A stretch of DNA of 64,000 bases, from the NCBI GenBank assembly GCA_958346935.1, contig CATVTM010000001.1:51543-115542 (forward strand). The letters run 5' to 3'. Source of the DNA: an uncultured Collinsella sp. (GTDB lineage: Bacteria; Actinomycetota; Coriobacteriia; Coriobacteriales; Coriobacteriaceae). The notes beneath the pieces are model-generated. The model had not been told where the DNA came from. It worked only from the letters and a program-made list of their open reading frames with translations, and searched no databases. Position numbers and translations under genes: made by a program. Of this stretch, positions 25,490 through 33,895 are shown piece by piece (positions within the stretch are counted from its first letter, which is position 1; every line of letters begins with the position of its first letter).

Positions 25490-27296
25490 CTCCCTCGTAT
25501 GTATCGAGGTATTCCTGCTTGAGCGTCTGCGAGGACGACTCGGTCTTTTCCACGAGCGTGCCGGCCTCGATGAAGTAGAACGAGTTGGTGAGGTCTGCCA
25601 GGTCGTCGAGCAGATGGCTTGAAATGAGCACGCTTCGTCCCCGCGCCACCTCGCTGCGCATCGCGTCGCAGGAGGTTTTCCGCTTTCCCGGATCGAGGCC
25701 GTTCAGCGGTTCATCGAGGATGAGGTACGGGCAACCGGTCGCTATCGCCATGGCAAGCTTTACCTGCTGCTTCATTCCTGTCGAGAGTTTACGGGTCGGC
25801 TTGTCGAGATATGGGGAGATTCCGAGGGAGTCGCAGAGCGAGTCGATGTCGGTGGCCGATTTCCACGCCTCCCTAACGAAAGCAAGGTGCTCGAGGGCTG
25901 ATAGCGTGGGGTAAAGATCCGCGCCGCCCGAAGAGCTCAGGTAGACGAGTCCTGCAAATTCGGCTGATTGACGTTGGCTGATTCCGTCTGCCGCCAGGCT
26001 TCCCGAGCGGATGCGGGTGGGAAATTGGCCCGACAGCGCTTCAAGAAGGGTGGTTTTCCCCGAGCCGTTGGGAGCAATGAGGCCCGCCGCCGTTCCCGGG
26101 CTCAGGAAAAGCGACCCGATTGAAAGTATCGTCGTGCTTCCGTATCCCACGCTCGCGTCCAGAAGCTCGAGCCCATGGTGCTTTTTCGCGGGTCCAGGCT
26201 GTTTGGGCGAACGTGTCGCAACGGCGCCGACCGCAAAAAAGACCGCGACGTATGCCAGGGCCACGGCAAGCATCGATGCGCTGCCTGAACCGGAGCCAAT
26301 GAATTCTGTCGGGAAGCATCCTACGTAACCCGTTGCCTCGATAGGCGAGAATACGGCCAGCGGCAGGAGATTGAGCGCGGCGTTATGCTCCAGTGCCGAA
26401 TCGGACAGTAACGGGAATGCCGGGGCCGCGACAAGCAGCGCGGAGGTAAGGGGGCCCGCGAGGACGCGCCTCGTTGCGGTCGATAGGACGGCGGAGCAAA
26501 CGGATATCAAGGTTCCGCCCGCAAGAAGCGCGAGAAGCAGGGCTGTGAAGACGTTTCCCGCGGTCGTGGTGGTAAGCGCGCCGTCATGGAAGAAGGCGAT
26601 CGGGTACCCAATTTGCCCGAAGCCGTTTAGGGCCAAGGCGTAAATGCCCCCGGGTGCGAGGCCGGCGAGGAGCATCGCGGTCCCCGCGGCGATTATCGAA
26701 AACACGATCTGGATAAGGCGCCGGAATTTGGGCACGGGCGCCTTCGCCGCCAGGGTCCCGGGCCTTGTGGCGCCGAGCACGAGTATCGACGAGAGAAGGA
26801 AGGGGATGAAGGGGAGGAAAGACGGCGCCGTGGCAATGGCGTAAGGCAGGAAGGAAAGGAATGGCAGGTCGTTTGCGGAGGCCGGGATATCCGTGATGCC
26901 GGAGCTGCTCAGGGCACGGCAATATGCGAGCGCTGCGTCATTGGTCTCTCGGTCTCCCACGATGGACCCGGATTGGAAGCCTTCGCCCATGAGCGCGTAG
27001 TAGCTCTCGGCAGAATCGAGAAAGGCGGCGTCGGTTTGAGCGGCAAGGGCGGCGTTCGCGTATCTTGCAAGCTCCGCGTCATTTTGCTGCTCTGGAGATA
27101 GGTCTGTGCCGCTGGCCTGGGGCGCGCGCGTATTGAATGCGTCGACAAAGCCCTGCATGCCCTGCTTCATAAAGAAGGGCCCGTAGATGGGTGAATTGAA
27201 CGCAATGGGGATGGAGAAGGCTGCAGCGAGAACGAGCGTACAAATCCATACGGCCCTGTCTCTTAGGATTAGTTTGAGAAGAAGTCGACAGTACAT
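25482..27296 (-). CDS. ABC transporter, permease fused to ATP-binding domain
   Basis: 604 residues. The N-terminal ~360 residues are an ABC-2-like permease: one helix at 12-32, an extracytoplasmic region to about 160, then five or so helices to ~370. The C-terminal ~220 residues are an ATPase with APNGSGKTT (about 408-416), signature LSTGMKQQ (about 504) and Walker B YLILDEP (about 524). The order permease-ATPase in one chain with half-transporter size implies a homodimer. The residue after the Walker B is standard. Likely an exporter. It is divergent to, and 700 nt from, the secreted peptide gene, so peptide export is possible but unproven. Confidence 0.75.
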   Translation of the reverse strand: MYCRLLLKLILRDRAVWICTLVLAAAFSIPIAFNSPIYGPFFMKQGMQGFVDAFNTRAPQASGTDLSPEQQNDAELARYANAALAAQTDAAFLDSAESYYALMGEGFQSGSIVGDRETNDAALAYCRALSSSGITDIPASANDLPFLSFLPYAIATAPSFLPFIPFLLSSILVLGATRPGTLAAKAPVPKFRRLIQIVFSIIAAGTAMLLAGLAPGGIYALALNGFGQIGYPIAFFHDGALTTTTAGNVFTALLLALLAGGTLISVCSAVLSTATRRVLAGPLTSALLVAAPAFPLLSDSALEHNAALNLLPLAVFSPIEATGYVGCFPTEFIGSGSGSASMLAVALAYVAVFFAVGAVATRSPKQPGPAKKHHGLELLDASVGYGSTTILSIGSLFLSPGTAAGLIAPNGSGKTTLLEALSGQFPTRIRSGSLAADGISQRQSAEFAGLVYLSSSGGADLYPTLSALEHLAFVREAWKSATDIDSLCDSLGISPYLDKPTRKLSTGMKQQVKLAMAIATGCPYLILDEPLNGLDPGKRKTSCDAMRSEVARGRSVLISSHLLDDLADLTNSFYFIEAGTLVEKTESSSQTLKQEYLDTYEGGE

Positions 27297-27941
27297 TTAG
27301 AAGCACCTACATTTCTCAAGTCATCGTTAGATTAATAATGACAGACCGAATGAAGATGCGTGCGACGGGGGCGAGGCGAATGACTGAGCGGTATCGATAC
27401 GCGGGTTCAACGGTATTATATTGACCACATAGATTATTAACTTGCATTTCTAACAGTTAAGGAGACGGGTGCTTTCCAGCACACTCCTTCGATGATGCCT
27501 TCCGCTAGTTGCTATGCAGGTTTCAGCCAACAAAGAATGTGCCCGGGCGCTCAGGTTCACCGTTAGCGTTGGCAACATATGAGATGGGCCAGACCCTTGC
27601 CGCGCGCCGATTGCGCGAGAGGTGTCGGGCTCCATGTTTATTCCACCTGCTTGTTATCAACCAGCTTCGTTCAACGTCAGACATTCAAGATGTCAGACGT
27701 CGAACCTGCGCCAAAGACGCAGCTGGGGCTACTAGTTGCCTACAATCGCTCGCGAAGCTCGTATGTTCGTGCGTGAATGTCTGACAGCTCCGTCAGACAT
27801 TGTCGGACATTTGATTGTTCGACAAATGCGCACGTGGTCGCGTTCGCAAAGATTACTGAACGGTCGATGGGTGCGTTGAGACCGGAGCAAACGGCGGATG
27901 CCAGAAAAATGGCCTCACAGAATCGCGCCCATGGTTGATAA
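27297..27941. other. Gene-free region upstream of the ABC transporter
   Basis: No credible gene on either strand. A reverse-strand TATAAT at 27415-27420 may be the -10 of the transporter. The second half carries a cluster of TGTC-N-GACA-like palindromes (next entry). Confidence 0.4.
27676..27823. repeat. Cluster of GTCAGACAT/ATGTCTGAC operator-like motifs
   Basis: GTCAGACATT near 27677, a reverse-type ATGTCAGAC near 27690, then a perfect 10-bp inverted repeat AATGTCTGAC (27776-27785)/GTCAGACATT (27792-27801), followed by TGTCGGACATT (from 27801) and TGTTCGACA (from 27816). Repetition of one motif in both orientations within 150 nt suggests a protein-binding array or the relic of one. Confidence 0.45.
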
Positions 27942-27979
27942 AATTGACCGCCCGGGCGCAAATACCCGGGCGGTCAATT
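27942..27979 (-). terminator. Terminator of a decayed reverse-strand gene
   Basis: Perfect 15-bp stem (27942-27956 with 27965-27979, AATTGACCGCCCGGG) with an 8-nt loop, and on the reverse strand the tail AATTTTATC. It lies 60 nt downstream of the remnant frame ending at 28040. Confidence 0.7.
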
Positions 27980-28039
27980 CATCCCCTCGTTCGCGATCCT
28001 GTTGGGTTTTGGGGCTTTGACATGTTGTTGACGGATGGA

Positions 28040-28219
28040 TCAGCCGTACAGCTTGATCTCCCGGGGTTCCATGTGGTCGTCCCCCAATAAGACGTCCCTG
28101 ATGTAGCTCTGCGGCAGGAACTCGACGGGCAGCACTGGGTCGTCGACGTAGCCGGGCACTGGGAGTAGGCGTGGCCTTTGGACATAGCGTGGCCGCCAGC
28201 CGGCGGTCGGACTGCCACT
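28040..28219 (-). pseudogene. C-terminal remnant of an unrecognised gene
   Basis: The reverse frame ends 'GYVDDPVLPVEFLPQSYIR', 'LLGDDHMEPREIKLYG' and TGA at 28040. It looks like a real C-terminus and is followed by a good terminator. An in-frame TGA at 28220 and loss of protein character upstream show truncation. No family recognised. Confidence 0.4.
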
Positions 28220-28292
28220 TCAGCCAAAAGCTCAGGCGCGCGCATTAAAATAATGAATATATCGCTTGATGGGCTTTTGACCAAGCATGAAC

Positions 28293-28343
28293 ATCGCAGG
28301 TAAATCCGTGTACCAAAAATTGGTACACGGATTTACCTGCGAT
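28293..28343. repeat. 24-bp perfect inverted repeat
   Basis: Arms 28293-28316 and 28320-28343 are perfectly complementary around AAA. Contains GTGTACC/GGTACAC. No T-run. A second, 18-bp perfect palindrome (GGCCCGGTGCACCGGGCC) is at 28459-28476. The surrounding 28220-28800 shows no intact gene. Confidence 0.7.
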
Positions 28344-28815
28344 TTGTTGAAAGCTCTGACATGCGCTGTCGACTTCATTAAAATCGATTGCCGATCAAGT
28401 CTTCCTATATATGCGAGCCCTGAGAAGCTGCGCTGTGAACCTGAGACCGCTATCGATCGGCCCGGTGCACCGGGCCGCTGTCCTCGAGCCGGCATCAGCT
28501 TGCCGGTCTCAAAACGTATGCCGTCCGGTACGACCAACAGCCGAGTCTTGCGCCCAGTTCGAGCAGCGCCAGAACCCCGTGCCGGAACCCACGCAGCCGA
28601 TGGCAGGGGAATTCAGCCGCGGCCATCGAGGAGCCGACCCAGGGACGGCGCCCCCAGTCCTCGAAAGATTTCCACCGCCCCCTACAGGCCTGGATTGATT
28701 TAACAGTTGATTTAATCCGGCTGAACAAGCCGAGCATGGGCCGGTTGACAAAATGTAAGGTAAAAAAGCAGATACGACCGTACGCCGGTGCGGGGTTCGG
28801 GTGATGTGATAGAAA

Positions 28816-28831
28816 GTAATACACGTATTAC
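28816..28831. promoter_or_regulatory. Operator-like palindrome before the antitoxin fragment
   Basis: GTAATAC-AC-GTATTAC, perfect 7-bp arms, 10 nt upstream of GGAGGT. Position and form are typical for autoregulation by ribbon-helix-helix antitoxins. Confidence 0.6.
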
Positions 28832-28851
28832 ATCTAACCGGGAGGTGCATC

Positions 28852-29046
28852 ATGGCAACCGCCACCGCAGCCCTGAGAACCCCCGAGGACCTCGCGAACA
28901 GGTACGACCGCCTGGCGAAGTCGACGGGCCGCACGAAAACCTTCTACATGACGGAGGCGCTTGCCGCAGAGATAGGCAGGCTCGAATACGAGTACGGCCT
29001 CATGAATTATCCGGGAAGCGTTTGGTTGCGAGGTATGCCAGTGTGA
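28852..29046 (+). pseudogene. Truncated ribbon-helix-helix antitoxin (RelB/DUF6290-like)
   Basis: 64 codons from ATG 28852 behind GGAGGT. Residues 1-50 match a RelB-type N-terminus: 'RTPEDLANRYDRLAKSTGR' and 'FYMTEALAAEIGRLEYEY'. The normal C-terminal toxin-binding segment is replaced by an unrelated 'NYPGSVWLRGMPV' tail, and no RelE-type toxin follows; the next genes are a reverse-strand two-component system. A decayed half of a type II toxin-antitoxin pair that kept promoter and operator. Confidence 0.6.
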
Positions 29047-29058
29047 GGGCCTGATTCG

Positions 29059-30495
29059 TCAGGCCCCGCACAGGGGGACCGCGATGGTGGCCACCGCGCC
29101 GCCCGATGGGCCGTTGGCGAGCGAGACGGAGCCCCCGTGGGCGCTCGCGGCCTCGGAGGCGACGTGGAGGCCGAGCCCGTAGTGGCGGCCTCCGTCACGC
29201 GAGGAGCGGGAGGAGTCGTCTGTGAAGAGGCGCTCGCAGCCGCGTTCGAGGGCGGCGGGAGAAAAGCCCGGTCCATCGTCGGCAACCTCGATGACGAGGA
29301 GCCCGCCCGCGACGTCGCAGGTGACAGCCACGCGCGAGCGCGCGTGCTCGGCGGCGTTGGCCACGAGGTTCGCGGCGGCTCGCGCCAGGGCGGTTCGGTC
29401 GAGCGGGACCTCGGGCGCGCCCGCGACAGCGGGGCCCGTGGCCGCGTCGAGCGTCACGCCTCGCGCCCGGGCGATCTGGGCGGCCTCGGCGAGGACCTGC
29501 TCGCAGAGCTCGGCCGGCAGCATGGGGGCCCTCTCCGCCCCGCCGGACCCGCGCGAGGCCTCGATGAGCAGGCGCACGTAGCCGTCGAGTCTTTCGACAC
29601 TGCCGGCTATGTCGCGCGCGGCGGCCGCGAGGTCGGCGTCTTTCTCGTCTTCCAGCTCCTCCGCCACGAAGTCGGCGTTGGCGCGCAGCACGGTGAGCGG
29701 CGTCTTGAGGTCGTGGGCGAGCGACGCCATCTGCTCGCGCTGCCCCCGCTCCGCGGCCCAGCGGGCCTCGAGCGACTCGGCGAGGGAGGCCCGCATGGCG
29801 TCCATCGCGGCGAGGACGTCGTTCACCTCGCGCACGTTGGTGCTGCCGACCGCGAAGTCGAGCTCCCCCGCGCCGACGCGCCCCGCCGCCTCCGCGAGCG
29901 GCGCCATCTTGCGCGAGATCACGCGGCTCGCGCGGCGCGCCACGAGCGCGAGCGCGAGCGCGCTTCCCGCCGCGGCGCCGACGAGCATGAGGTTCTGCGG
30001 GTTGGGAAGCAGGCCGGCGAGGTCGCGCGAGACCCACTGCGGCAGGTACTCGCTGACGAGCGCGCAGGCCCCGCCGCCCTTGAGCGGGAACGCGGCGTAG
30101 GTGAGGCCCGAGCCCCCGCCCTCGATCTCCACTGTGCCCGGATCCGCGGCGAGTGCCGTACGGGCCATATCCGTCGCGTCCTCGAGCCGCGTGCTCTCGA
30201 GGTCTGTCATCAGCACGTATCCGTCCTTGTTCAGGATGAGGTAGCGGTACGCCGTCGGCACGTCCTGCTGTCCGCAGACGCCGTCGCGTGCCAGGCCCTC
30301 CGCGACCTCGCGCGCATTGGCCGGCCCCCAGCTTGCCTCGTAGACGAAGCCCGCGCTGATCGCTGCGGAGAGCGCCATGAACGAGGCGAGCCACGCCGTG
30401 GCGACCGCCGCGAACGCGTAGGCGAAGTAGCGCGCGATGACGAAGGAGAGCGGCATGCCCCCGCGACCTCGCGCCCCGGTCTTTAGAGCTGCCAC
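29059..30495 (-). CDS. Sensor histidine kinase of the LanFEG-associated two-component system
   Basis: 478 residues from GTG 30495, overlapping the response regulator by 13 nt; ATG 30456 is an alternative. Two membrane helices (about 18-45 and 168-187) flank a ~120-residue extracytoplasmic sensor. A HAMP-like segment follows, then the phospho-acceptor His261 in SLAHDLKTPL, and the ATPase with N-box 'NLVANAAEHARS' and 'DDGPGFSPAA'. In NisK/SpaK-type systems the kinase senses a lantibiotic and drives immunity genes. GC content is visibly higher than in surrounding housekeeping genes. Confidence 0.85.
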   Translation of the reverse strand: MAALKTGARGRGGMPLSFVIARYFAYAFAAVATAWLASFMALSAAISAGFVYEASWGPANAREVAEGLARDGVCGQQDVPTAYRYLILNKDGYVLMTDLESTRLEDATDMARTALAADPGTVEIEGGGSGLTYAAFPLKGGGACALVSEYLPQWVSRDLAGLLPNPQNLMLVGAAAGSALALALVARRASRVISRKMAPLAEAAGRVGAGELDFAVGSTNVREVNDVLAAMDAMRASLAESLEARWAAERGQREQMASLAHDLKTPLTVLRANADFVAEELEDEKDADLAAAARDIAGSVERLDGYVRLLIEASRGSGGAERAPMLPAELCEQVLAEAAQIARARGVTLDAATGPAVAGAPEVPLDRTALARAAANLVANAAEHARSRVAVTCDVAGGLLVIEVADDGPGFSPAALERGCERLFTDDSSRSSRDGGRHYGLGLHVASEAASAHGGSVSLANGPSGGAVATIAVPLCGA

Positions 30496-31145
30496 TTGTA
30501 CCCCATCCCCCAGACGGTCGCGATCGGGTCGGCGCCGGCCTCGGAGAGTTTCCTCCGGGCGCGGCTGACCTGCATGGATATGGCCGCGTCGTCGGCGTCG
30601 CTCTCCCAGCCGAGCACCGCCTCGCGGATCTGCGCGCGGCTCATGACCTGCCCGGGGTGGCGGGCGAGGTACTCGCAGATGGCGTACTCGGTGGGCGTGA
30701 GCGGCACGGCCTCGCCGCCCACGGCGAGGCCGCGCGCCCCGAGGTCGATCCGCACCTCCCCGAAGGAGAGGGCGTGCGAGCGCGGCCGGCGCTCACGGCG
30801 TAGATGGGCCGCGACCTTGGCGCGCAGCTCCGCGGCCCCAAAGGGCTTGCGGACGTAGTCGTCGGCGCCCAGGCCGTAGGCGGCCACGGCATCCTCCTCG
30901 GCCACGCGAGCGGTCAGGAAGACGATGGGCCCGTCGAAGTCCGGACGGATCTGCCGCACGAGCTCGAAGCCGTCGAGCCCCGGCATCATAACGTCGCAGA
31001 GCACGAGGTCGAAGCGCGAGAGATCCATCCCCGGGACCGCCGTCGGGTCCGCCGCCCTGACGACCTCATGGCCGTCGCGGCCGAGGACGCGCGCGAGCGC
31101 GTCGAGGATCGCCCGTTCATCATCCACTGCCAGTATCCTCGCCAT
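30483..31145 (-). CDS. OmpR-family response regulator
   Basis: 220 residues. Receiver domain with VDDE (7-10) and phospho-acceptor Asp51 in LCDVMMPGLDG; lysine in 'DYVRKPFG'. C-terminal winged helix ('LTPTEYAICEYLARHPGQVMS', 'DDAAISMQVSRARRKL'). Same strand and coupled to the kinase. Expected to control the transporter genes upstream in the same operon. Confidence 0.92.
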   Translation of the reverse strand: MARILAVDDERAILDALARVLGRDGHEVVRAADPTAVPGMDLSRFDLVLCDVMMPGLDGFELVRQIRPDFDGPIVFLTARVAEEDAVAAYGLGADDYVRKPFGAAELRAKVAAHLRRERRPRSHALSFGEVRIDLGARGLAVGGEAVPLTPTEYAICEYLARHPGQVMSRAQIREAVLGWESDADDAAISMQVSRARRKLSEAGADPIATVWGMGYKWQL

Positions 31146-31190
31146 GTTCGACCTCCTGAAACTTCCGTCGGAATTGTACTAGCGCCGCGC

Positions 31191-31592
31191 TCAGCGGTCC
31201 AGAGCCCTGCGCGCAGCCGCGGGTGCCTGGGCCGCGTCGCACGCGCGGTAGCGCACGCCCGAGCCGCCGCGCGCCTCGATCTCGAGCCAGCCCTCGCCGT
31301 CCGACTCCCGCCTGAAGAAGATGAGCTGAAGCTCTCGGACATTGCCTCTGTCGTCCGCCGCGTCCACCAGGTAGACGTAGTTTGCCCCCGCCCCGGTGGC
31401 GTCGGCGTAGGAGCTCGCGTGACTGCCGGACTCGGGCGCGGGCGCCCACATTGCGATCTCAGGGTTGGGCAGCACGCGGTCGGCGATCGAGCGCAGCGCC
31501 GACCCCCAGCCGGCATCGAGCAGGGCATTCCCGCCCAGAAGGAGCGCTGCGGAGAGGAGGGCGAGCATGGCGGCGAGCGGCCTCCTACGCAT
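31191..31592 (-). CDS. Exported YxeA-like small protein
   Basis: 133 residues with a signal sequence (6-26, LAAMLALLSAALLLGGNALL). The pattern 'NYVYLVDAADDRGNVRELQL' and 'GWLEIEARGGSGVRYR' ending 'APAAARRALDR' resembles the YxeA/DUF1093 domain, whose genes often sit next to antimicrobial-peptide ABC transporters. Start overlaps the stop of the MutG-like permease by 8 nt. The family call is by eye and moderate. Confidence 0.55.
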   Translation of the reverse strand: MRRRPLAAMLALLSAALLLGGNALLDAGWGSALRSIADRVLPNPEIAMWAPAPESGSHASSYADATGAGANYVYLVDAADDRGNVRELQLIFFRRESDGEGWLEIEARGGSGVRYRACDAAQAPAAARRALDR

Positions 31593-32394
31593 CTGCCCTC
31601 CCGTCCTCGAAGCGGCAGAACCAGGCGAGAAGGACGGCGTCGGCTGCCAGGGTGAGCACGAGGCCAGCGAGCGCAGTCGTGAGGAGTGGGCCCGCCGCGC
31701 GTGCGGCGTCGATGAAGGCCTCCACCCCGAGCGACCCCAGGCGCGCGGGCCAGGTGAGCGGCACCCAGCTCAGGGGCGTCGCCAGGGCACCGGTGAGCTC
31801 GCCGGTCATGAGACCGTGCGCAAGTCCGCCCACCGAGAAGAACGCGAGGAGCATCCCCGCCGCGCCGGCGCCGATGACGGCGTTGCGGCCGAGGCGCAGG
31901 GCCACGCCGAGCCCCAGCGCGTAGAGGGGCAGGCTGCCCAGCACGATGCCCGCCCAGGCGGCCGCAAGCGGAGCGGGCCCGAGCGGCAGGCGCCCGGCGA
32001 CGGCGAGCACGGCCCCGAACACGCCGAGCGCCACGGCCAGCGCGCCCGCGCCGAGCGCCGCAAGGGCGAGCAGCTTCGCCGCAACGGCGCGCCCGCGCGA
32101 GGGGACCGCCGTGAGGTTGGCGAGGCGCCCGGCAGCGCGCTCCTCGTCCACGGCGAGCCCGCAGACGATGGCGGACATGAGCGGCATGAGGGCGCCGAGG
32201 AACTGGGCGTAGGCGTCCGCGCCCAGCGCCGGGTCCCATCGGGTTGCGGAGAAGTACTCGCCGCAGGCAAGACCGGCTGCCAGGCCGCAGACGAGGTGCA
32301 CCGCCGTGAGCGGGGAGCGCGCCAGGCGCAGGGCCTCGGAGAGCAGGGCCCGCGGGAGAGTCATGCGCGGCGTCGGGTCGGAGAGTCGTGTCAT
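31585..32394 (-). CDS. Lantibiotic immunity ABC transporter permease, MutG/LanG-like
   Basis: 269 residues from ATG 32394, supported by AGGAGAGG 8 nt upstream (a GTG at 32403 is too close to that site). Six predicted helices, Ala/Leu/Gly-rich. 'YAQFLGALMPLMSAIVCGLAVDEE' corresponds to the conserved early region of the EpiG/MutG family. It follows the MutE-like permease by 5 nt. Pairs with MutE and LanF to expel lantibiotics from the membrane. Confidence 0.75.
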   Translation of the reverse strand: MTRLSDPTPRMTLPRALLSEALRLARSPLTAVHLVCGLAAGLACGEYFSATRWDPALGADAYAQFLGALMPLMSAIVCGLAVDEERAAGRLANLTAVPSRGRAVAAKLLALAALGAGALAVALGVFGAVLAVAGRLPLGPAPLAAAWAGIVLGSLPLYALGLGVALRLGRNAVIGAGAAGMLLAFFSVGGLAHGLMTGELTGALATPLSWVPLTWPARLGSLGVEAFIDAARAAGPLLTTALAGLVLTLAADAVLLAWFCRFEDGRADA

Positions 32395-32399
32395 GTCAA

Positions 32400-33170
32400 T
32401 CACCTCTCCTCGGAGCGCGCGAACCAGGCCGCGCCCGCCGCCGTGAGCGCGGCGAACGCGAGCGCGCAGACCGCAAGGCCCGTCAGAGTGAGCATGCCGT
32501 CCGCTGTGAGCGCCCCGCCGAGCGCCATGTCCGCCGCGAGCGGCTCGCCGCTCGGCAGCACGGGAATGAAGCTCGTGGGGATGACCATGCTCGCCGACGG
32601 CGGAAAGAGCTGCGGCAGTGGCACCAACGACCAGGCGAACCCACCCACGAGCTGCGCGGCGAGCGGGCAGAAGATGCCCGCGAGCATGCCGAGCCGCGCC
32701 GTGAGGAAGAGCCCTGCGGGGATCATCCACGCCGCGGTCACCGTGTTGGCGAGCGCGCAGAGGAGCATCGTGAGCGTGCCCGCGGCCGTGAGGCCCTGCG
32801 AGGAGAACGCCGATCCCGCGAGGTAGATGCCGAAGACCACGAGGTTCGAGAGCGTGCAGAGCGCGAGGCACCAGAGCGCCTTGGCCCACCAGGCGCGCCC
32901 GAGCGGGAAGCCCAGGCCCAGAAGCCCCCGCATCCGCGCGCGCGCGTCCGCCCGCGCGACGCACGCCACCACGAGCGATAGAGACACGGGCAGGAAGAGC
33001 GCGTACCAGTAGTTCCACGCGCTAAAGATCTGCACGCCCCGGTAGGGCATCGCGCCGAGCAGCGGCATCGGCAGCGCCATGAGCACGGCCAGACGAACCG
33101 GTGCCGCGTGGCGCGACTTCAGGGCCTCGGCGCGCAGGCCCGCGAGCAGGCCGCCTTTCTCGCCCGTCAT
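32400..33170 (-). CDS. Lantibiotic immunity ABC transporter permease, MutE/LanE-like
   Basis: 256 residues, six helices. Near the N-terminus: 'LKSRHAAPVRLAVLMALPM' and the family motif 'SAWNYWYALFLPVSLSLV'. Coupled to the ATPase upstream by a 4-nt overlap (33167-33170). Membrane half of an immunity exporter of the NisFEG/SpaFEG class. Confidence 0.78.
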   Translation of the reverse strand: MTGEKGGLLAGLRAEALKSRHAAPVRLAVLMALPMPLLGAMPYRGVQIFSAWNYWYALFLPVSLSLVVACVARADARARMRGLLGLGFPLGRAWWAKALWCLALCTLSNLVVFGIYLAGSAFSSQGLTAAGTLTMLLCALANTVTAAWMIPAGLFLTARLGMLAGIFCPLAAQLVGGFAWSLVPLPQLFPPSASMVIPTSFIPVLPSGEPLAADMALGGALTADGMLTLTGLAVCALAFAALTAAGAAWFARSEER

Positions 33171-33895
33171 GCCACCACCTCCCCGCGTGCTCGTCGCCCT
33201 TCCCGGCAGAAGCTCATGAAGAGTTCCTCGAGGTCCTGCCCGGGCCGAAGCGCATCCTCGTAGGCGAGGTGCCCCTCGCAGATGATGCCGATGGTGTCCG
33301 CCATCTGCTGCACCTCGGAGAGGATGTGGCTCGAAACGATCACCGTCGTACCCGCCGCCGCGAAGCCGCGGATCTGGTCGCGCAGCTCCTCGATGCCGAT
33401 GGGGTCGAGGCCGTTGGTGGGCTCGTCGAGCACGAGCAGGCGTGGACGGGCGATCAGCGCCAGCGCGAGCCCCAGGCGCTGCCGCATGCCCATCGAGAAG
33501 CGCCCGGCGCGCTTCTTCCCGGTGTCCGCGAGGTCCACGGCGGCGAGCACCTCATCTATGCGGCTCTCGGGAAGGCCCAGCAGCGTGGTGCGCACGCGCA
33601 GGTTCTCGCGCGCGGTGAGGTTGGGGTAGAGCGGCGCCTCCTCGATGAGGCTGCCGATTGCGTAGAGGTCCTCGCGGCGCCAGGCGTGCCCGGCAAAGAG
33701 GATCTCCCCGGCCGTCGGCCGCAGCATCCCGCAGATCATCTTGAGCGTTGTCGACTTGCCGGCGCCGTTGGGACCGAGCAGCCCGTACACCTCGCCCTCG
33801 CGGATATGAAGGCTCACATCGGCCACGGCGTCCTGCGCCTGGTCGCCGCGGCCGAAGCGCTTGGTGAGCCCACGCGTCTCGAGCATGTAACCCAT
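33167..33895 (-). CDS. Lantibiotic immunity ABC transporter ATP-binding protein, LanF-like
   Basis: 242 residues. Walker [10 protein letters not shown] (41-49), signature FSMGMRQRLG, Walker B LLVLDEPTNGLD. The Q-loop reads 'GSLIEEAPLYPNL' with Glu instead of Gln, the 'E-loop' change that marks lantibiotic-protection and bacitracin-type ATPases. AGAAAGGATAAACCC precedes the ATG. First gene of the reverse-strand six-gene operon. Confidence 0.9.
   Translation of the reverse strand: MGYMLETRGLTKRFGRGDQAQDAVADVSLHIREGEVYGLLGPNGAGKSTTLKMICGMLRPTAGEILFAGHAWRREDLYAIGSLIEEAPLYPNLTARENLRVRTTLLGLPESRIDEVLAAVDLADTGKKRAGRFSMGMRQRLGLALALIARPRLLVLDEPTNGLDPIGIEELRDQIRGFAAAGTTVIVSSHILSEVQQMADTIGIICEGHLAYEDALRPGQDLEELFMSFCREGRRARGEVVA

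Noticed and set aside
28287..28703. A 138-codon + strand open frame over the 24-bp palindrome
   Set aside because: Low-complexity, no ribosome site and no recognisable motif.
29137..30486. A 449-codon + strand open frame
   Set aside because: Antisense to the histidine kinase; Arg/Gly/Glu-rich without motifs.
32400..33018. N-terminal extension of the MutG-like permease
   Set aside because: Overlaps the whole MutE-like gene in another frame; a strong ribosome site supports ATG 32394.
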